This document shows, in pieces, positions 14,874 through 22,210 of a stretch of 41,620 nucleotides of DNA (position 1 is the first letter of the stretch; each line of letters begins with the position of its first letter). A program made the translations under genes and the position numbers. This stretch comes from an uncultured Faecalibacterium sp. (lineage in GTDB: Bacteria > Bacillota > Clostridia > Oscillospirales > Ruminococcaceae). A model generated the notes under the pieces. That model was not told the DNA's origin. It ran no database searches and saw only the letters and a program-made list of their open reading frames with translations. Where the stretch lies: NCBI GenBank assembly GCA_900551435.1, contig URVW01000011.1, forward strand, positions 1 through 41,620, read 5' to 3'.

Positions 14874-15320
14874 ATGGCAAAACCGATCGCACTTGCCGCC
14901 GACCACGGCGGATTCGAACTGAAGGAAGCCGTCAAGGCTCATCTGGACGAGCTGGGCTTGGAGTACATCGACTTCGGGACCCACAGCACCGCCAGCGTGG
15001 ATTATCCGGACATGGCCCTGCCCGCCTGCGACGCCGTTGTAAGCGGCCAGTGCGACAAAGCACTGTTGTTCTGCGGCACGGGTGTCGGCATCAGCATGGC
15101 TGCGAACAAGGTCAAGGGCATCCGCGCCTGCTGCTGCTCGGACAGCTTCAGCTGTGAATACACCCGCCGCCACAACGACGCTAACGCCCTGTGCATGGGC
15201 GGCCGTGTCGTCGGGCCGGGACTGGCATGTCAGCTGGTGGACCTGTTCCTGAACACCCCGTTCGAGGGCGGCCGCCACGAAAAGCGCATCGCCAAGCTGA
15301 TGGCCATTGAAAATCGTTAA
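14874..15320 (+). CDS. rpiB: ribose 5-phosphate isomerase B
   Basis: A 148-residue RpiB/LacAB-type isomerase that interconverts ribose 5-phosphate and ribulose 5-phosphate in the pentose phosphate pathway. The N-terminal AADHGGFELK carries Asp10 and His11; the catalytic cysteine is Cys67 in LLFCGTGVGIS; RHNDANALCMGGR follows. It has full length. It lies 6 bases after tsaB with a GGAAAGG site, so it is cotranscribed with tsaEB, and 70 bases before upp. Ribose 5-phosphate feeds PRPP, the substrate of the next gene product. Confidence 0.95.
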   Translation: MAKPIALAADHGGFELKEAVKAHLDELGLEYIDFGTHSTASVDYPDMALPACDAVVSGQCDKALLFCGTGVGISMAANKVKGIRACCCSDSFSCEYTRRHNDANALCMGGRVVGPGLACQLVDLFLNTPFEGGRHEKRIAKLMAIENR

Positions 15321-15390
15321 AACACCATCAGCCTGTCAAACCGCAGTTGTATCCGATAGATTTTTCTATTTGTAATAAGGAGCGTGTATT

Positions 15391-16017
15391 ATGACCCCTA
15401 TGATCGTTGAGCATCCCCTTCTGCAGCACAAGATCAGCCTTCTGCGCAACAAGCAGACCGGCACGAAGGAATTCCGTGACCTCGTGGGCGAGATCGCAAC
15501 TCTGCTGTGCTACGAAGCGACCCGTGACCTGCCTCTGGAAGAGGTCGAGATCGAGACGCCCATCACCATGGCAAAAACCAAGGTCCTGGCTGGCCGCAAA
15601 CTGGCTCTGGTCCCCATCCTGCGCGCTGGCATGGGTATGCTGGACGGCATGCTGACCCTGCTGCCCGCCGCAAAGGTCGGCTTCATCGGCCTGTACCGCG
15701 ACGAGGAGACCCTGCAGCCGGTCGAGTACTTCTGCAAGCTGCCGCAGGACATCGCCGAGCGTGACGTTCTGGTTCTGGACCCCATGCTGGCCACCGGCGG
15801 CAGCGCCATCGACGCCATCACCCAGATCAAGAAGCACGGCGCAAAGCGCATCAAGTTCATCGGCCTGATCGCTGCTCCGGAAGGCATCGAGGCCCTGCAC
15901 AAGGCTCACCCCGATGTTGACATCTATCTGGGCGCCAAGGACGACCACCTGAACGAGAACGGCTACATCGTCCCCGGTCTGGGCGACGCTGGCGACCGTA
16001 TCTACGGCACGAAGTAA
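15391..16017 (+). CDS. upp: uracil phosphoribosyltransferase
   Basis: A 208-residue salvage enzyme that converts uracil and PRPP to UMP. Family text includes HPLLQHKISLLRNKQTGTKEFR near the N-terminus, the PRPP loop LDPMLATGGSAIDAI (about 129-143), and the C-terminal GLGDAGDRIYGTK uracil-binding block. Length is exactly that of bacterial Upp. It has an AAGGAG site and ends in a strong terminator. It is probably the last gene of tsaE-tsaB-rpiB-upp, although a local promoter in the 70-base gap cannot be excluded. Confidence 0.97.
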   Translation: MTPMIVEHPLLQHKISLLRNKQTGTKEFRDLVGEIATLLCYEATRDLPLEEVEIETPITMAKTKVLAGRKLALVPILRAGMGMLDGMLTLLPAAKVGFIGLYRDEETLQPVEYFCKLPQDIAERDVLVLDPMLATGGSAIDAITQIKKHGAKRIKFIGLIAAPEGIEALHKAHPDVDIYLGAKDDHLNENGYIVPGLGDAGDRIYGTK

Positions 16018-16032
16018 GTTTTGCATCTCTCA

Positions 16033-16065
16033 GGAGCTGCCGCAAATCAGCGGCAGCTCCTTTTT
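16033..16065 (+). terminator. intrinsic terminator after upp
   Basis: GGAGCTGCCGC (16033-16043) and GCGGCAGCTCC (16050-16060), 11 bp perfect, then TTTTT (16061-16065). Confidence 0.95.
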
Positions 16066-16070
16066 GTTCG

Positions 16071-16115
16071 CAACGCGCAATATAATATTATATTTCAATA
16101 TCATATTGCGCGTTG
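16071..16115. promoter_or_regulatory. 45-bp palindromic operator
   Basis: CAACGCGCAATAT (16071-16083) is the exact inverse of ATATTGCGCGTTG (16103-16115). After one mismatch the pairing continues with ATATT/AATAT (16085-16089, 16097-16101), leaving a 7-base centre. The right arm runs into the -35 hexamer of the next gene, whose product has a ribbon-helix-helix-like N-terminus, so autorepression is likely. Confidence 0.65.
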
Positions 16116-16141
16116 ACATTCGTATCCAATTATGCTATTAT
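16113..16141 (+). promoter_or_regulatory. consensus promoter of the ribbon-helix-helix fusion gene
   Basis: -35 TTGACA (16113-16118), 17-base spacer, -10 TATTAT (16136-16141). The first three bases of the -35 are inside the palindrome at 16071-16115. Confidence 0.85.
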
Positions 16142-16178
16142 CATGTCGGAAAAACACTCGTAAGAAAGGAGCCGTTCC

Positions 16179-16811
16179 ATGAACAGCAAAAACAGCAGCG
16201 ATTATTTTGACAATATGCTTCAGATCAACAAATCCGCCAAAAAACAGGTCGCCTTATATCTGGATGAAGCCAAGATCGAGGAGATCGATATGGTATCCAA
16301 ACAGTTTTCCTTGGTCAGCGACGCAAAAACTTTTTCGCGAAACACGCTGATCGAATCTGCCATCGACAAATTTTTGAAAGAATCCAAGACCTATCTTCGG
16401 GAAGCACGCGGCATCGATGTTGACCAGCTGCTCGCGCAGGAACGTTCCGGAAAATTTGATACTGTAATTTTTTCGGCTTCTGGCCGAGGATTTGAGAACA
16501 CGTTTTTAGGAGAAGCCGAGCCGCCCTGCTGGTACACCTGCCATATCAGCGAAGCCCGGATGCCCCACTTACAGTACATCGCCATTTATCGCGGCGCCCC
16601 CGTCTCAGCGATCACCCACTACGCCAAAATCGCCGATTTCAAGCAAGACCCTCAAAATGGCCTGACCTGCTATTTTGACGGCGCTCCGAAAGAACTTCCC
16701 AACAAAATCACGCTTGGAAGCAAGCCTTCCTGCTTCTTCAACGGCACAAAATACACCACTCTGAAAAGTCTGCTGAATGCCACAAAAGCCGACGAGCTGT
16801 TCTTTGGGTAA
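16179..16811 (+). CDS. ribbon-helix-helix-like DNA-binding protein fused to an unknown C-terminal domain
   Basis: A 210-residue cytoplasmic protein. Residues 20-68 (KKQVALYLDEAKIEEIDMVS, then FSRNTLIESAIDKFLKE) look like a strand followed by two helices, the ribbon-helix-helix pattern of CopG/Arc regulators. The remaining 140 residues form an alpha/beta domain I cannot name; YIAIYRGAPVSAITHYAKI (133-151) and KYTTLKSLLNATKADELFF suggest a PUA/EVE-like beta-barrel, at low confidence. It has its own consensus promoter with a 45-bp palindrome and an AGAAAGGAG site. Codon use is less G+C-rich than in its neighbours, a sign of acquisition. A truncated copy of the C-terminal domain follows 25 bases downstream. 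Possible roles are an autoregulated defence or stress effector; no partner toxin is recognisable. Confidence 0.6.
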   Translation: MNSKNSSDYFDNMLQINKSAKKQVALYLDEAKIEEIDMVSKQFSLVSDAKTFSRNTLIESAIDKFLKESKTYLREARGIDVDQLLAQERSGKFDTVIFSASGRGFENTFLGEAEPPCWYTCHISEARMPHLQYIAIYRGAPVSAITHYAKIADFKQDPQNGLTCYFDGAPKELPNKITLGSKPSCFFNGTKYTTLKSLLNATKADELFFG

Positions 16812-16836
16812 CTGCATCTCAGAAAGGAGACACGCC

Positions 16837-16965
16837 ATGGTCTATTTCGATCCTGTCATCGATACTGCTGTCTTTTCCTCGGACAATTTCACGTTCCGAA
16901 GCATTTTTCTGGGCCAGAAGGAACCTTGCTGCTGGCTGACCCTTCTATCTTTGTTTCCCCTGTAA
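16837..16965 (+). pseudogene. truncated tandem copy of the upstream gene's C-terminal domain
   Basis: A 42-codon frame with a good AGAAAGGAG site. Residues 9-38 align with residues 94-123 of the preceding protein: both start DT, then F-S, and share F...FLG..EP.CW.T (for example FLGEAEPPCW against FLGQKEPCCW). About 13 of 30 positions are identical. The copy stops where the parent continues SEARMPHLQY, and a terminator begins 20 bases later, so the rest is gone. It is probably a decayed duplicate, though its intact start region means a short peptide may still be made. Confidence 0.6.
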
Positions 16966-16985
16966 AATCCCGCTAAGACGCAAAA

Positions 16986-17021
16986 AACGCTCCGGAAGAG
17001 CCTTTCCTCTTCCGGAGCGTT
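16986..17021. terminator. strong bidirectional terminator
   Basis: Perfect 15-bp arms AACGCTCCGGAAGAG (16986-17000) and CTCTTCCGGAGCGTT (17007-17021). An A-run on the left (16982-16987) and a T-rich tract on the right serve convergent transcripts of the ribbon-helix-helix module and the TPM-domain operon. Confidence 0.92.
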
Positions 17022-17037
17022 CTGTTTTGTTTAAGGT

Positions 17038-18102
17038 TTACCGGCCGCGGCCACCACCGCCGCCATGGAAGGAGCCGCCGCCCGCGTGGAACGAGCCGCC
17101 TCCGCCGCCGCGGAAGGAACCGCCGCCGCCAAAGCTGCCGCCCGAGCGTCCGCCGCCCATGCCACCGCCAAAGGAGCTTCCGCCGAAACCACCGCCCCCG
17201 CGGGGAGGACGCGGACCACCGCCGCGCGGCGGGCGGGGACCACGAGGCCCTCTCGGCCCGCGCGGACCGCCAAAGCCGCCGGGACCCCAATCGTCATACG
17301 GACCACGCGGAGGACGCGGGCCGCGATGACGGTGGCGGAACCCGAACCAACCAAAGGGTCCCCAGTACCAGCCAAACGAATGACCGATGGGAGCTACAAA
17401 GATAAAGAACAAAGCGAAGATCACAATGATCCAAGCGATCAGATTCATAAATCCTCCCACGATCGATTCCGCCCGACGATCTCCATAACCGCTGTCATAG
17501 CCGTAGTCTGTGCCGGGTGTCGTCACGGTCCCGGAAGTTCCAGTGCTGCTCAGGGTCACGCCATAGACATCTGCGATGGTGCTGGCCACGTTCTGCGCAC
17601 AGGTGGTCACGGCAGCGTCATAATCGCCCGCCGCAAAGCTGTCCTCCATGGTCTGCGCAATGGCGCTGGCCTGTTTTTCCAGCGTGGTATTCCGGAAGCC
17701 GTCGCCCGTCGCCAGATAGTAGTCACCGTCTGCGTACTGCTGCGACTCCATGACCAGAAGGATCAGCACACCGTTGTTTTTGCTGGAACTTCCCAGCCCC
17801 CATGCATTCGCGGCCTGAACGGCATACTCTTCTGTGGAAAGGCTTCCGGTATAATCCACCGTCAGCACGCCGATCTGTGCACCGCTGCACTGTTCGGTGA
17901 GCTGTGCGTTGAGGTTCTCCAGCGTCGTGGTCGTGCTGTCGCTCAGGATATTGGCATCGTCCACGACGCACTGGTCGCTGGGCAGGTCGGGCAGCTGGGC
18001 TTTCGTTGCTGCCGCCGCTGCCGGGGCCAGCGCAGCCACGCTGACCGTCAGGACCAAGATCACGGCACAAAGCCGCGACGCGAATCGTTTCATCGTTTTC
18101 AT
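17038..18102 (-). CDS. TPM-domain exported/membrane protein with Gly/Arg/Pro-rich tail
   Basis: A 354-residue protein with a signal peptide (residues 1 to about 31), a TPM (TLP18.3/Psb32/MOLO-1) domain at about 38-185 (VVDDANILSD...QIGVLTVDYTG...GVLILLV...GDGF), and a membrane segment at about 222-245 (LIAWIIVIFALFFIFVAP). A 110-residue tail of Gly, Arg, Pro, Phe and Ser follows, with repeats such as GPRGPRG and FGGGGSF. The topology puts the TPM domain outside and the tail inside the cell. The tail resembles the low-complexity ends of YgcG-like proteins. It overlaps lemA by four bases and is the last gene of xpaC-telA-lemA-TPM. TPM and LemA genes are often linked, and a joint envelope role is likely. 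Confidence 0.85.
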   Translation of the reverse strand: MKTMKRFASRLCAVILVLTVSVAALAPAAAAATKAQLPDLPSDQCVVDDANILSDSTTTTLENLNAQLTEQCSGAQIGVLTVDYTGSLSTEEYAVQAANAWGLGSSSKNNGVLILLVMESQQYADGDYYLATGDGFRNTTLEKQASAIAQTMEDSFAAGDYDAAVTTCAQNVASTIADVYGVTLSSTGTSGTVTTPGTDYGYDSGYGDRRAESIVGGFMNLIAWIIVIFALFFIFVAPIGHSFGWYWGPFGWFGFRHRHRGPRPPRGPYDDWGPGGFGGPRGPRGPRGPRPPRGGGPRPPRGGGGFGGSSFGGGMGGGRSGGSFGGGGSFRGGGGGSFHAGGGSFHGGGGGRGR

Positions 18103-18818
18103 GCGAAGGGTTCCACCTCCTTGACGCCAAACAGGCCCTTCAGCACACTGGCCGGAAAGCCGCTGGTGTCGTTCTGATATTCATGGACCGCATCGTTATA
18201 GGTCAGGTTGCCGATGATGGTCGCCGCGCTGTTGAACTGACCATACTGGCCCTGCACCGCCCCCATCTTCATGGGGTCTGCGGCCTGTTCCTGCAATTTC
18301 GCATAGAGCTGGTCGATGGCCGTACCCAGTGCGATATGATCCTCGTAAATGACGTGCATCCGGGTCTTTCCGGCGTTGACGCCCTCGAGATCGTTGTTAA
18401 ATACGGTCAGCGCATCCTGCGCAGCCAGCACCTCGGCGTTATCGACCCCCAGCGTGTTGATGCCGGTGGTGATGATATTCGCCGCCGTATTGGCGCGGGT
18501 GGTCAGCTCATCGTTGAGGTTATAGCCGCCGTCGGCTGAGACGCCCACGGTGTACCACTTCTCGGCTTGGCTGGCCTTTGCCTTGAGCTTCGCCCCGCCA
18601 AATCCGAAAAATGCCGCCAGCATCACGACCACGCTCAGCGCAATGGCCGCTGCCTGTGTGCTCAGCGCCGCCGGAAGGCTCTGTTCAAGGCCCGCCAGCT
18701 TCTGCTGCAGGGGTGTCAGGCGCACCGTTTCCTGTGCGGAGGTCGTTTCGCGGTAACTGCCCGCGTCAAATCCGCCGGAAGTCTGATCTTGTTTCTGCGA
18801 AAAATCTGCGTTCGCCAT
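18099..18818 (-). CDS. LemA family protein
   Basis: A 239-residue protein. A polar N-terminal segment of about 45 residues precedes one membrane segment (about 50-73, LSTQAAAIALSVVVMLAAFF). A helical LemA-type domain follows; the C-terminal block YNDAVHEYQNDTSGFPASVLKGLFGVKEVEPF is the family signature. The function of LemA is unknown; it is a single-pass membrane protein with a coiled helical bundle. The divergence from standard LemA in the middle is considerable, but the signature and the TPM-domain neighbour support the call. Its stop overlaps the TPM gene start (ATGA), and it begins one base after the telA stop. Confidence 0.8.
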   Translation of the reverse strand: MANADFSQKQDQTSGGFDAGSYRETTSAQETVRLTPLQQKLAGLEQSLPAALSTQAAAIALSVVVMLAAFFGFGGAKLKAKASQAEKWYTVGVSADGGYNLNDELTTRANTAANIITTGINTLGVDNAEVLAAQDALTVFNNDLEGVNAGKTRMHVIYEDHIALGTAIDQLYAKLQEQAADPMKMGAVQGQYGQFNSAATIIGNLTYNDAVHEYQNDTSGFPASVLKGLFGVKEVEPFA

Positions 18819-18819
18819 T

Positions 18820-19974
18820 TCAGCTTCGAATCTCCATCATCTTGCGTTTGAGTTCGTCCTCGATGCGGGTCAGCTCCTGCTCGGCGGCTGCCCGCTTTGC
18901 GCGGCCCTCGCTCTGGATCTTGTTCAGCTCGTCGAGCGTCTCGATCAGGCTCTTGTTGGTCTGCTGGAGCGTCTCGATGTCCACCACGCCGCGCTGAGAC
19001 TCCTTGGCCGTCTCGATGGTCCCCATCTTGAGGGCTTCGGCGTTCTTCTTGAGCAGGTCGTTGGTCATATCAGTCACGGCACGCTCGGCCTGCATCGCCT
19101 TCTGCGAGTGGGCCAGCCCCAGCGCCAGCACCATCTGGTTCTTCCACAGCGGGATGGTGTTCACGATGGTGGACTGGATCTTCTCCGCCATCATCGTGTT
19201 GTTGTTCTGCAGCAGACGGATCTGCGGACCCATCTGAAGGCTGATGTTCCGGGTCAGTTCGAGGTCATAGAGCTTCTTCTCGAACCGCTCGCACTGGTCG
19301 GCCAAGTCGCGCGCGGCCTGTGCATCCTCGGGCAGACCGGATGCCTTCGCCTTGTCCATGGCCTTCTGCAGCTCGTTGGCGCGGACCTCAGCCAGCTTTT
19401 TCTTGCCGGCGAGGATATACATGCTCAATTCCTTGAAGTAAGCCATGTTCAGGTCGTACATTTTATCGAGCATTGCGATGTCCTTGAGCAGCTGGACCTG
19501 ATGGCCCTCCAGCATGGACTGGATGTTCTCGACGTTCGTTTCGGCCTTGTTGTACTTGGTCTTGAGGTTATCCAGCTGGTCGCCCTTCTTCTTGAAGAAG
19601 CCGAGGATGCCCTTCTGCTGTTCCTCGTTGGCGTCGAAGCTCTTCAGCTCGCCGATGAGGTTGGAGATCATGTCGCCCACCTCGCCGAGGTCCTTGGTGG
19701 ACACTTTGGCCAGCGCAGCTTCCGAGAAATCGCCGATCTTCTTCTGACAGGCCGAGCCATACTGCAGGACCTGCTGGCTGTTCGTGATATCGATCTTTTC
19801 CGCAAAGGAATCGACCATCGCCTGTTCTTCAGGGGTCAGGTTCACCTCGGCTGCGGGGGCAGCGGGTTCTTCCTTTTTCTCCTCGACCGGAGCCGCTTCC
19901 GGCGTGGGGTCCAGCGTCAGCGTGGGAACTGCGGGTGCGTCGAGGTCAAAATTCAGCGTGTTGTTGTCTGCCAT
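18820..19974 (-). CDS. TelA/YaaN family protein (toxic anion resistance family)
   Basis: A 384-residue, largely helical cytoplasmic protein of the TelA family. An acidic Pro/Ala-rich N-terminus (1-60) precedes long heptad-rich helices. Typical stretches are FAEKIDITNSQQVLQYGSACQKKIGDFSE, MLDKMYDLNMAYFKELSMYILAG and LTRNISLQMGPQIRLLQNNN. Members were linked to tellurite resistance and to cell-envelope stress; the mechanism is not known. The ATG at 19974 is selected because GGAAAGGATGGA precedes it; an ATG 12 bases upstream is possible. It lies between xpaC and lemA, the same pairing with XpaC as in Bacillus xpaC-yaaN. Confidence 0.9.
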   Translation of the reverse strand: MADNNTLNFDLDAPAVPTLTLDPTPEAAPVEEKKEEPAAPAAEVNLTPEEQAMVDSFAEKIDITNSQQVLQYGSACQKKIGDFSEAALAKVSTKDLGEVGDMISNLIGELKSFDANEEQQKGILGFFKKKGDQLDNLKTKYNKAETNVENIQSMLEGHQVQLLKDIAMLDKMYDLNMAYFKELSMYILAGKKKLAEVRANELQKAMDKAKASGLPEDAQAARDLADQCERFEKKLYDLELTRNISLQMGPQIRLLQNNNTMMAEKIQSTIVNTIPLWKNQMVLALGLAHSQKAMQAERAVTDMTNDLLKKNAEALKMGTIETAKESQRGVVDIETLQQTNKSLIETLDELNKIQSEGRAKRAAAEQELTRIEDELKRKMMEIRS

Positions 19975-20007
19975 GAGAGATTCCATCCTTTCCAAGTTCC
20001 GATCTTT

Positions 20008-20634
20008 TTAACCAAGGCCCTGACCCTTGAGCATATTCTGCAAAACGGTCAGGTCCGCTGAGAGGTCCATGCTTTCTGCCGCATAAAGGGCATCCAGCTG
20101 ATTTTCAAATGCAGTCGCAATGGATGCCGCATTGTGCTCCACCTCCGTGCGGATGGAGGCGGCGTTTTCGCCCCGGACGCCCTGCTTTGCCAGCTTGGCA
20201 TACTGCTGCAGCACATTGACAGCGTCGGGCAGATAGTAATTCGCGAAGCGGCGCACCTGTTTGGCTTTGGCGGGAGTCGCTTCCACCGTTTCCACGATGG
20301 AGCGTCCCGCCTTTTCCATCCGGGCCATCGCCGCCGAAAGCTCCGGGTCCGGCAGGGCTTCGTTCAGGGCGTGGAGGGTATCCAGCTGCTTTTGCATCTC
20401 GGTCAGCATGGCATCCACATCGTCCACGCCGGTATGGAACGGTACTTCCTGCTCCACCACACGAGACGGACAAAGCTTTTTGGCCCCCGCGAAGCCCGCC
20501 GCTGCGCCGACCACCGCCAGCACCAGCGCCCACAGCTTGTAGACCGGGAGCACCGCGCAAAGCACCACGAACACCAGCGCCGCCGCATACCACGGCAGGA
20601 CGCTGGGCTTTTGGGTGCGAATGATCTTACTCAT
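20008..20634 (-). CDS. XpaC-like (5-bromo-4-chloroindolyl phosphate hydrolysis) family protein
   Basis: A 208-residue protein with two hydrophobic segments near the N-terminus (about 15-48), then a soluble helical domain (EVPFHTGVDDVDAMLTEMQKQLDTLHALNEALPD... ending VLQNMLKG). This architecture and the telA neighbour match XpaC. The family name comes from a phenotype, and no phosphatase motif is visible, so an enzyme role should not be assumed. The ATG at 20634 has an AAGGAG site; a frame extending to 20715 is upstream of the predicted transcript start and is rejected. It is the first gene of the four-gene operon. Confidence 0.8.
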   Translation of the reverse strand: MSKIIRTQKPSVLPWYAAALVFVVLCAVLPVYKLWALVLAVVGAAAGFAGAKKLCPSRVVEQEVPFHTGVDDVDAMLTEMQKQLDTLHALNEALPDPELSAAMARMEKAGRSIVETVEATPAKAKQVRRFANYYLPDAVNVLQQYAKLAKQGVRGENAASIRTEVEHNAASIATAFENQLDALYAAESMDLSADLTVLQNMLKGQGLG

Positions 20635-20678
20635 GTTTCGACTCCTTGTCCGGGAGCACTCACTCCCTGTATGATTCC

Positions 20679-20712
20679 ATAATAAAGCCTTTTCGGAAAA
20701 ACGCAAGCGTTT
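20679..20712 (-). promoter_or_regulatory. promoter and small palindrome of the xpaC operon
   Basis: Minus strand: -35 TTGCGT (20701-20706), 16-base spacer, -10 TATTAT (20679-20684). AAACGC (20699-20704) and GCGTTT (20707-20712) form a palindrome over the -35, a likely operator. Confidence 0.5.
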
Positions 20713-20736
20713 CACGAATAATTTACAGGTTTGAAA

Positions 20737-21231
20737 TCAAATCTTATTTTTTATCCACGGTCCCAGCGCTTCGCCCCAGACTTCGCGGAGTTTTTCGGGG
20801 CGGCACGCCGCATTTGCGGGGCTGGTGCTGGGCAGCTTGGCGGCCCGGATGCCGCTGACAGGTTCGAGGTATTTGGTATAAATTTTATATGCCGTCGCGC
20901 CGTTGCAGAACACCGCTTCGATGGGCGCTTGCTGCAGCAGAGACGCAATGTCGTTGGGGACCACATCCTTGATGGACGCATCCGACGCGCCGGTGATGGT
21001 ACAGCTTTCCAGCGTATCCCACAGCGCAAGGCCGTGCCGCAGGATGATCTGCTTTTTCGCGTCGATGTCCTCCCGCGCCGGGACCGGTTCGCCGGTCAGC
21101 GCCGCCAGCATGGGCCAGAAACGGTTCTGCGGGTGGCCGTAATAGAACGCCATTTCGCGGCTTTTCGGGCTGGGCCATGTTCCGAGGATGAGGGCGCGGC
21201 TGGACGCATTGTAGACCGGCTCAAAGCTCAT
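20737..21231 (-). CDS. DNA-deoxyinosine glycosylase (uracil-DNA glycosylase superfamily)
   Basis: A 164-residue base-excision repair enzyme of the UDG superfamily. The motif ILGTWPSPKSREMAFYYGHPQNRFW (about 16-40) and the later LPSTSPANA (active-site loop) are typical of the hypoxanthine/deoxyinosine glycosylase group. The LPSTSPAN loop stands where other UDGs have HPS. The ATG at 21231 overlaps the stop of the HAD gene upstream by four bases (ATGA), so the two are coexpressed. It removes deaminated adenine (hypoxanthine) from DNA, by family knowledge. Confidence 0.85.
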   Translation of the reverse strand: MSFEPVYNASSRALILGTWPSPKSREMAFYYGHPQNRFWPMLAALTGEPVPAREDIDAKKQIILRHGLALWDTLESCTITGASDASIKDVVPNDIASLLQQAPIEAVFCNGATAYKIYTKYLEPVSGIRAAKLPSTSPANAACRPEKLREVWGEALGPWIKNKI

Positions 21232-22118
21232 TCCTGTATTCCTGCCTTTTCCATCTCTCCCCACGAAGAGCCGAGGTCGTGGCCGGTCGGCTCTGCCTTC
21301 GGGCCGTCGAACCACAGCTCTTCGATGAGCGCCGCAAGGCCGTCCTCACGGACATCGCCGATGATGCGGTCTGCGGCTTCCTTGGCATCGGGCGTGCCGT
21401 TGTCCATGCAGCAGCCAAGGCCCGCCGCCTTGAGCATCCCGACATCGTTAGCCGAATCGCCCGCCGCCACGGCATCCGCGAGGGTCAGGCCCATCTTCTC
21501 GCACAGGTCGGCCAGGCCGACGCCCTTATCCATCCCGCCGCGCACAACGTCATAGCAGTACCAGCCGTTCTGGGCCACGCCGCCCACCTGCATAAAGTGC
21601 AGCTCGAGGTGGCCGTACTTCTCGTTGAAATGGGCCAGCTCTTCCGGCGGCATCACGACAAAGGCCGCATGGGGCATATCGATGAGATGGCGGTCCTGAT
21701 CCTCGCCGTCCAGACAGAACAGGCCGCTTTTTGTCATGCCATCGTAGAAACCTTTCAGGGCATCGTACTCGCAGTAGGCATAGTAAGCATCCCGGAAATC
21801 GAACTGCAGCGGATAGTTGTAGTCCTCGCAGAAATCGACCAGCGCGTACATTTCCTCATTGGTCAGCGGGTGCTCGGCCACGATCGCGCCGTTTTTGTCC
21901 ACCACACAGGCGCCGTTGCAGGTGATGGCGTAATCGAACCGGATGCCGCCCAGCTGTTCCTTGTTGATGACGCAATCGCCGCGCCCGGTGCTGAGCACGA
22001 ATTTTCCGCCCGCCGCCTGTAATTTTTTGACGGCTTTGACCACCGCCGTGCGGGGACGCGGCTCCCCAAAGGGGACCAGCGTATTATCAAAATCGCTTGC
22101 CAGAAGTTTATATTGCAT
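21228..22118 (-). CDS. Cof-type HAD-family phosphatase
   Basis: A 296-residue haloacid dehalogenase-type hydrolase of the Cof subfamily. Motif I is LLASDFDNTLVPF (Asp9, Asp11), motif II STGRG, and motif IV GDSANDVGMLKAAG, with a C2 cap in between. Members dephosphorylate sugar phosphates, flavin mononucleotide or pyridoxal phosphate; the substrate is not predictable. The ATG at 22118 has an AAGGGAG site. The promoter at 22150-22178 uses part of the terminator of the upstream permease gene. It is cotranscribed with the deoxyinosine glycosylase. Confidence 0.92.
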   Translation of the reverse strand: MQYKLLASDFDNTLVPFGEPRPRTAVVKAVKKLQAAGGKFVLSTGRGDCVINKEQLGGIRFDYAITCNGACVVDKNGAIVAEHPLTNEEMYALVDFCEDYNYPLQFDFRDAYYAYCEYDALKGFYDGMTKSGLFCLDGEDQDRHLIDMPHAAFVVMPPEELAHFNEKYGHLELHFMQVGGVAQNGWYCYDVVRGGMDKGVGLADLCEKMGLTLADAVAAGDSANDVGMLKAAGLGCCMDNGTPDAKEAADRIIGDVREDGLAALIEELWFDGPKAEPTGHDLGSSWGEMEKAGIQE

Positions 22119-22149
22119 GGTGTTCTCCCTTATGTTCATAGTATGTTCC

Positions 22150-22178
22150 AGTATAACACAAAAAGCCGTTCCGGGCAA
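22150..22178 (-). promoter_or_regulatory. promoter of the HAD/glycosylase operon, overlapping a terminator
   Basis: Minus strand: -35 TTGCCC (22173-22178) in the terminator loop, 17-base spacer, -10 TATACT preceded by TGT (22150-22155). Confidence 0.5.
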
Positions 22179-22192
22179 TTTCGGAACGGCTT
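22157..22192 (-). terminator. intrinsic terminator after the permease gene
   Basis: AAGCCGTTCCG (22163-22173) and CGGAACGGCTT (22182-22192), 11 bp perfect, with an A-run on the left that gives a U-tail on the minus strand. Confidence 0.88.
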
Positions 22193-22210
22193 CTCGATGC
22201 ATTTTTTCAG

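Noticed and set aside
16837..16965. Small antitoxin gene after the ribbon-helix-helix gene
   Set aside because: The sequence aligns with the upstream protein's own C-terminal domain and stops early, so a decayed duplicate is the simpler reading.
17040..17340. Tandem repeat or CRISPR-like array in the repetitive GCC/CGG text
   Set aside because: It encodes the Gly/Arg/Pro-rich tail of the TPM protein in one continuous frame; units are irregular and there are no spacers.
20008..20715. Phosphatase function for the XpaC-like protein
   Set aside because: The family name reflects an indirect phenotype; no phosphatase motif is visible.
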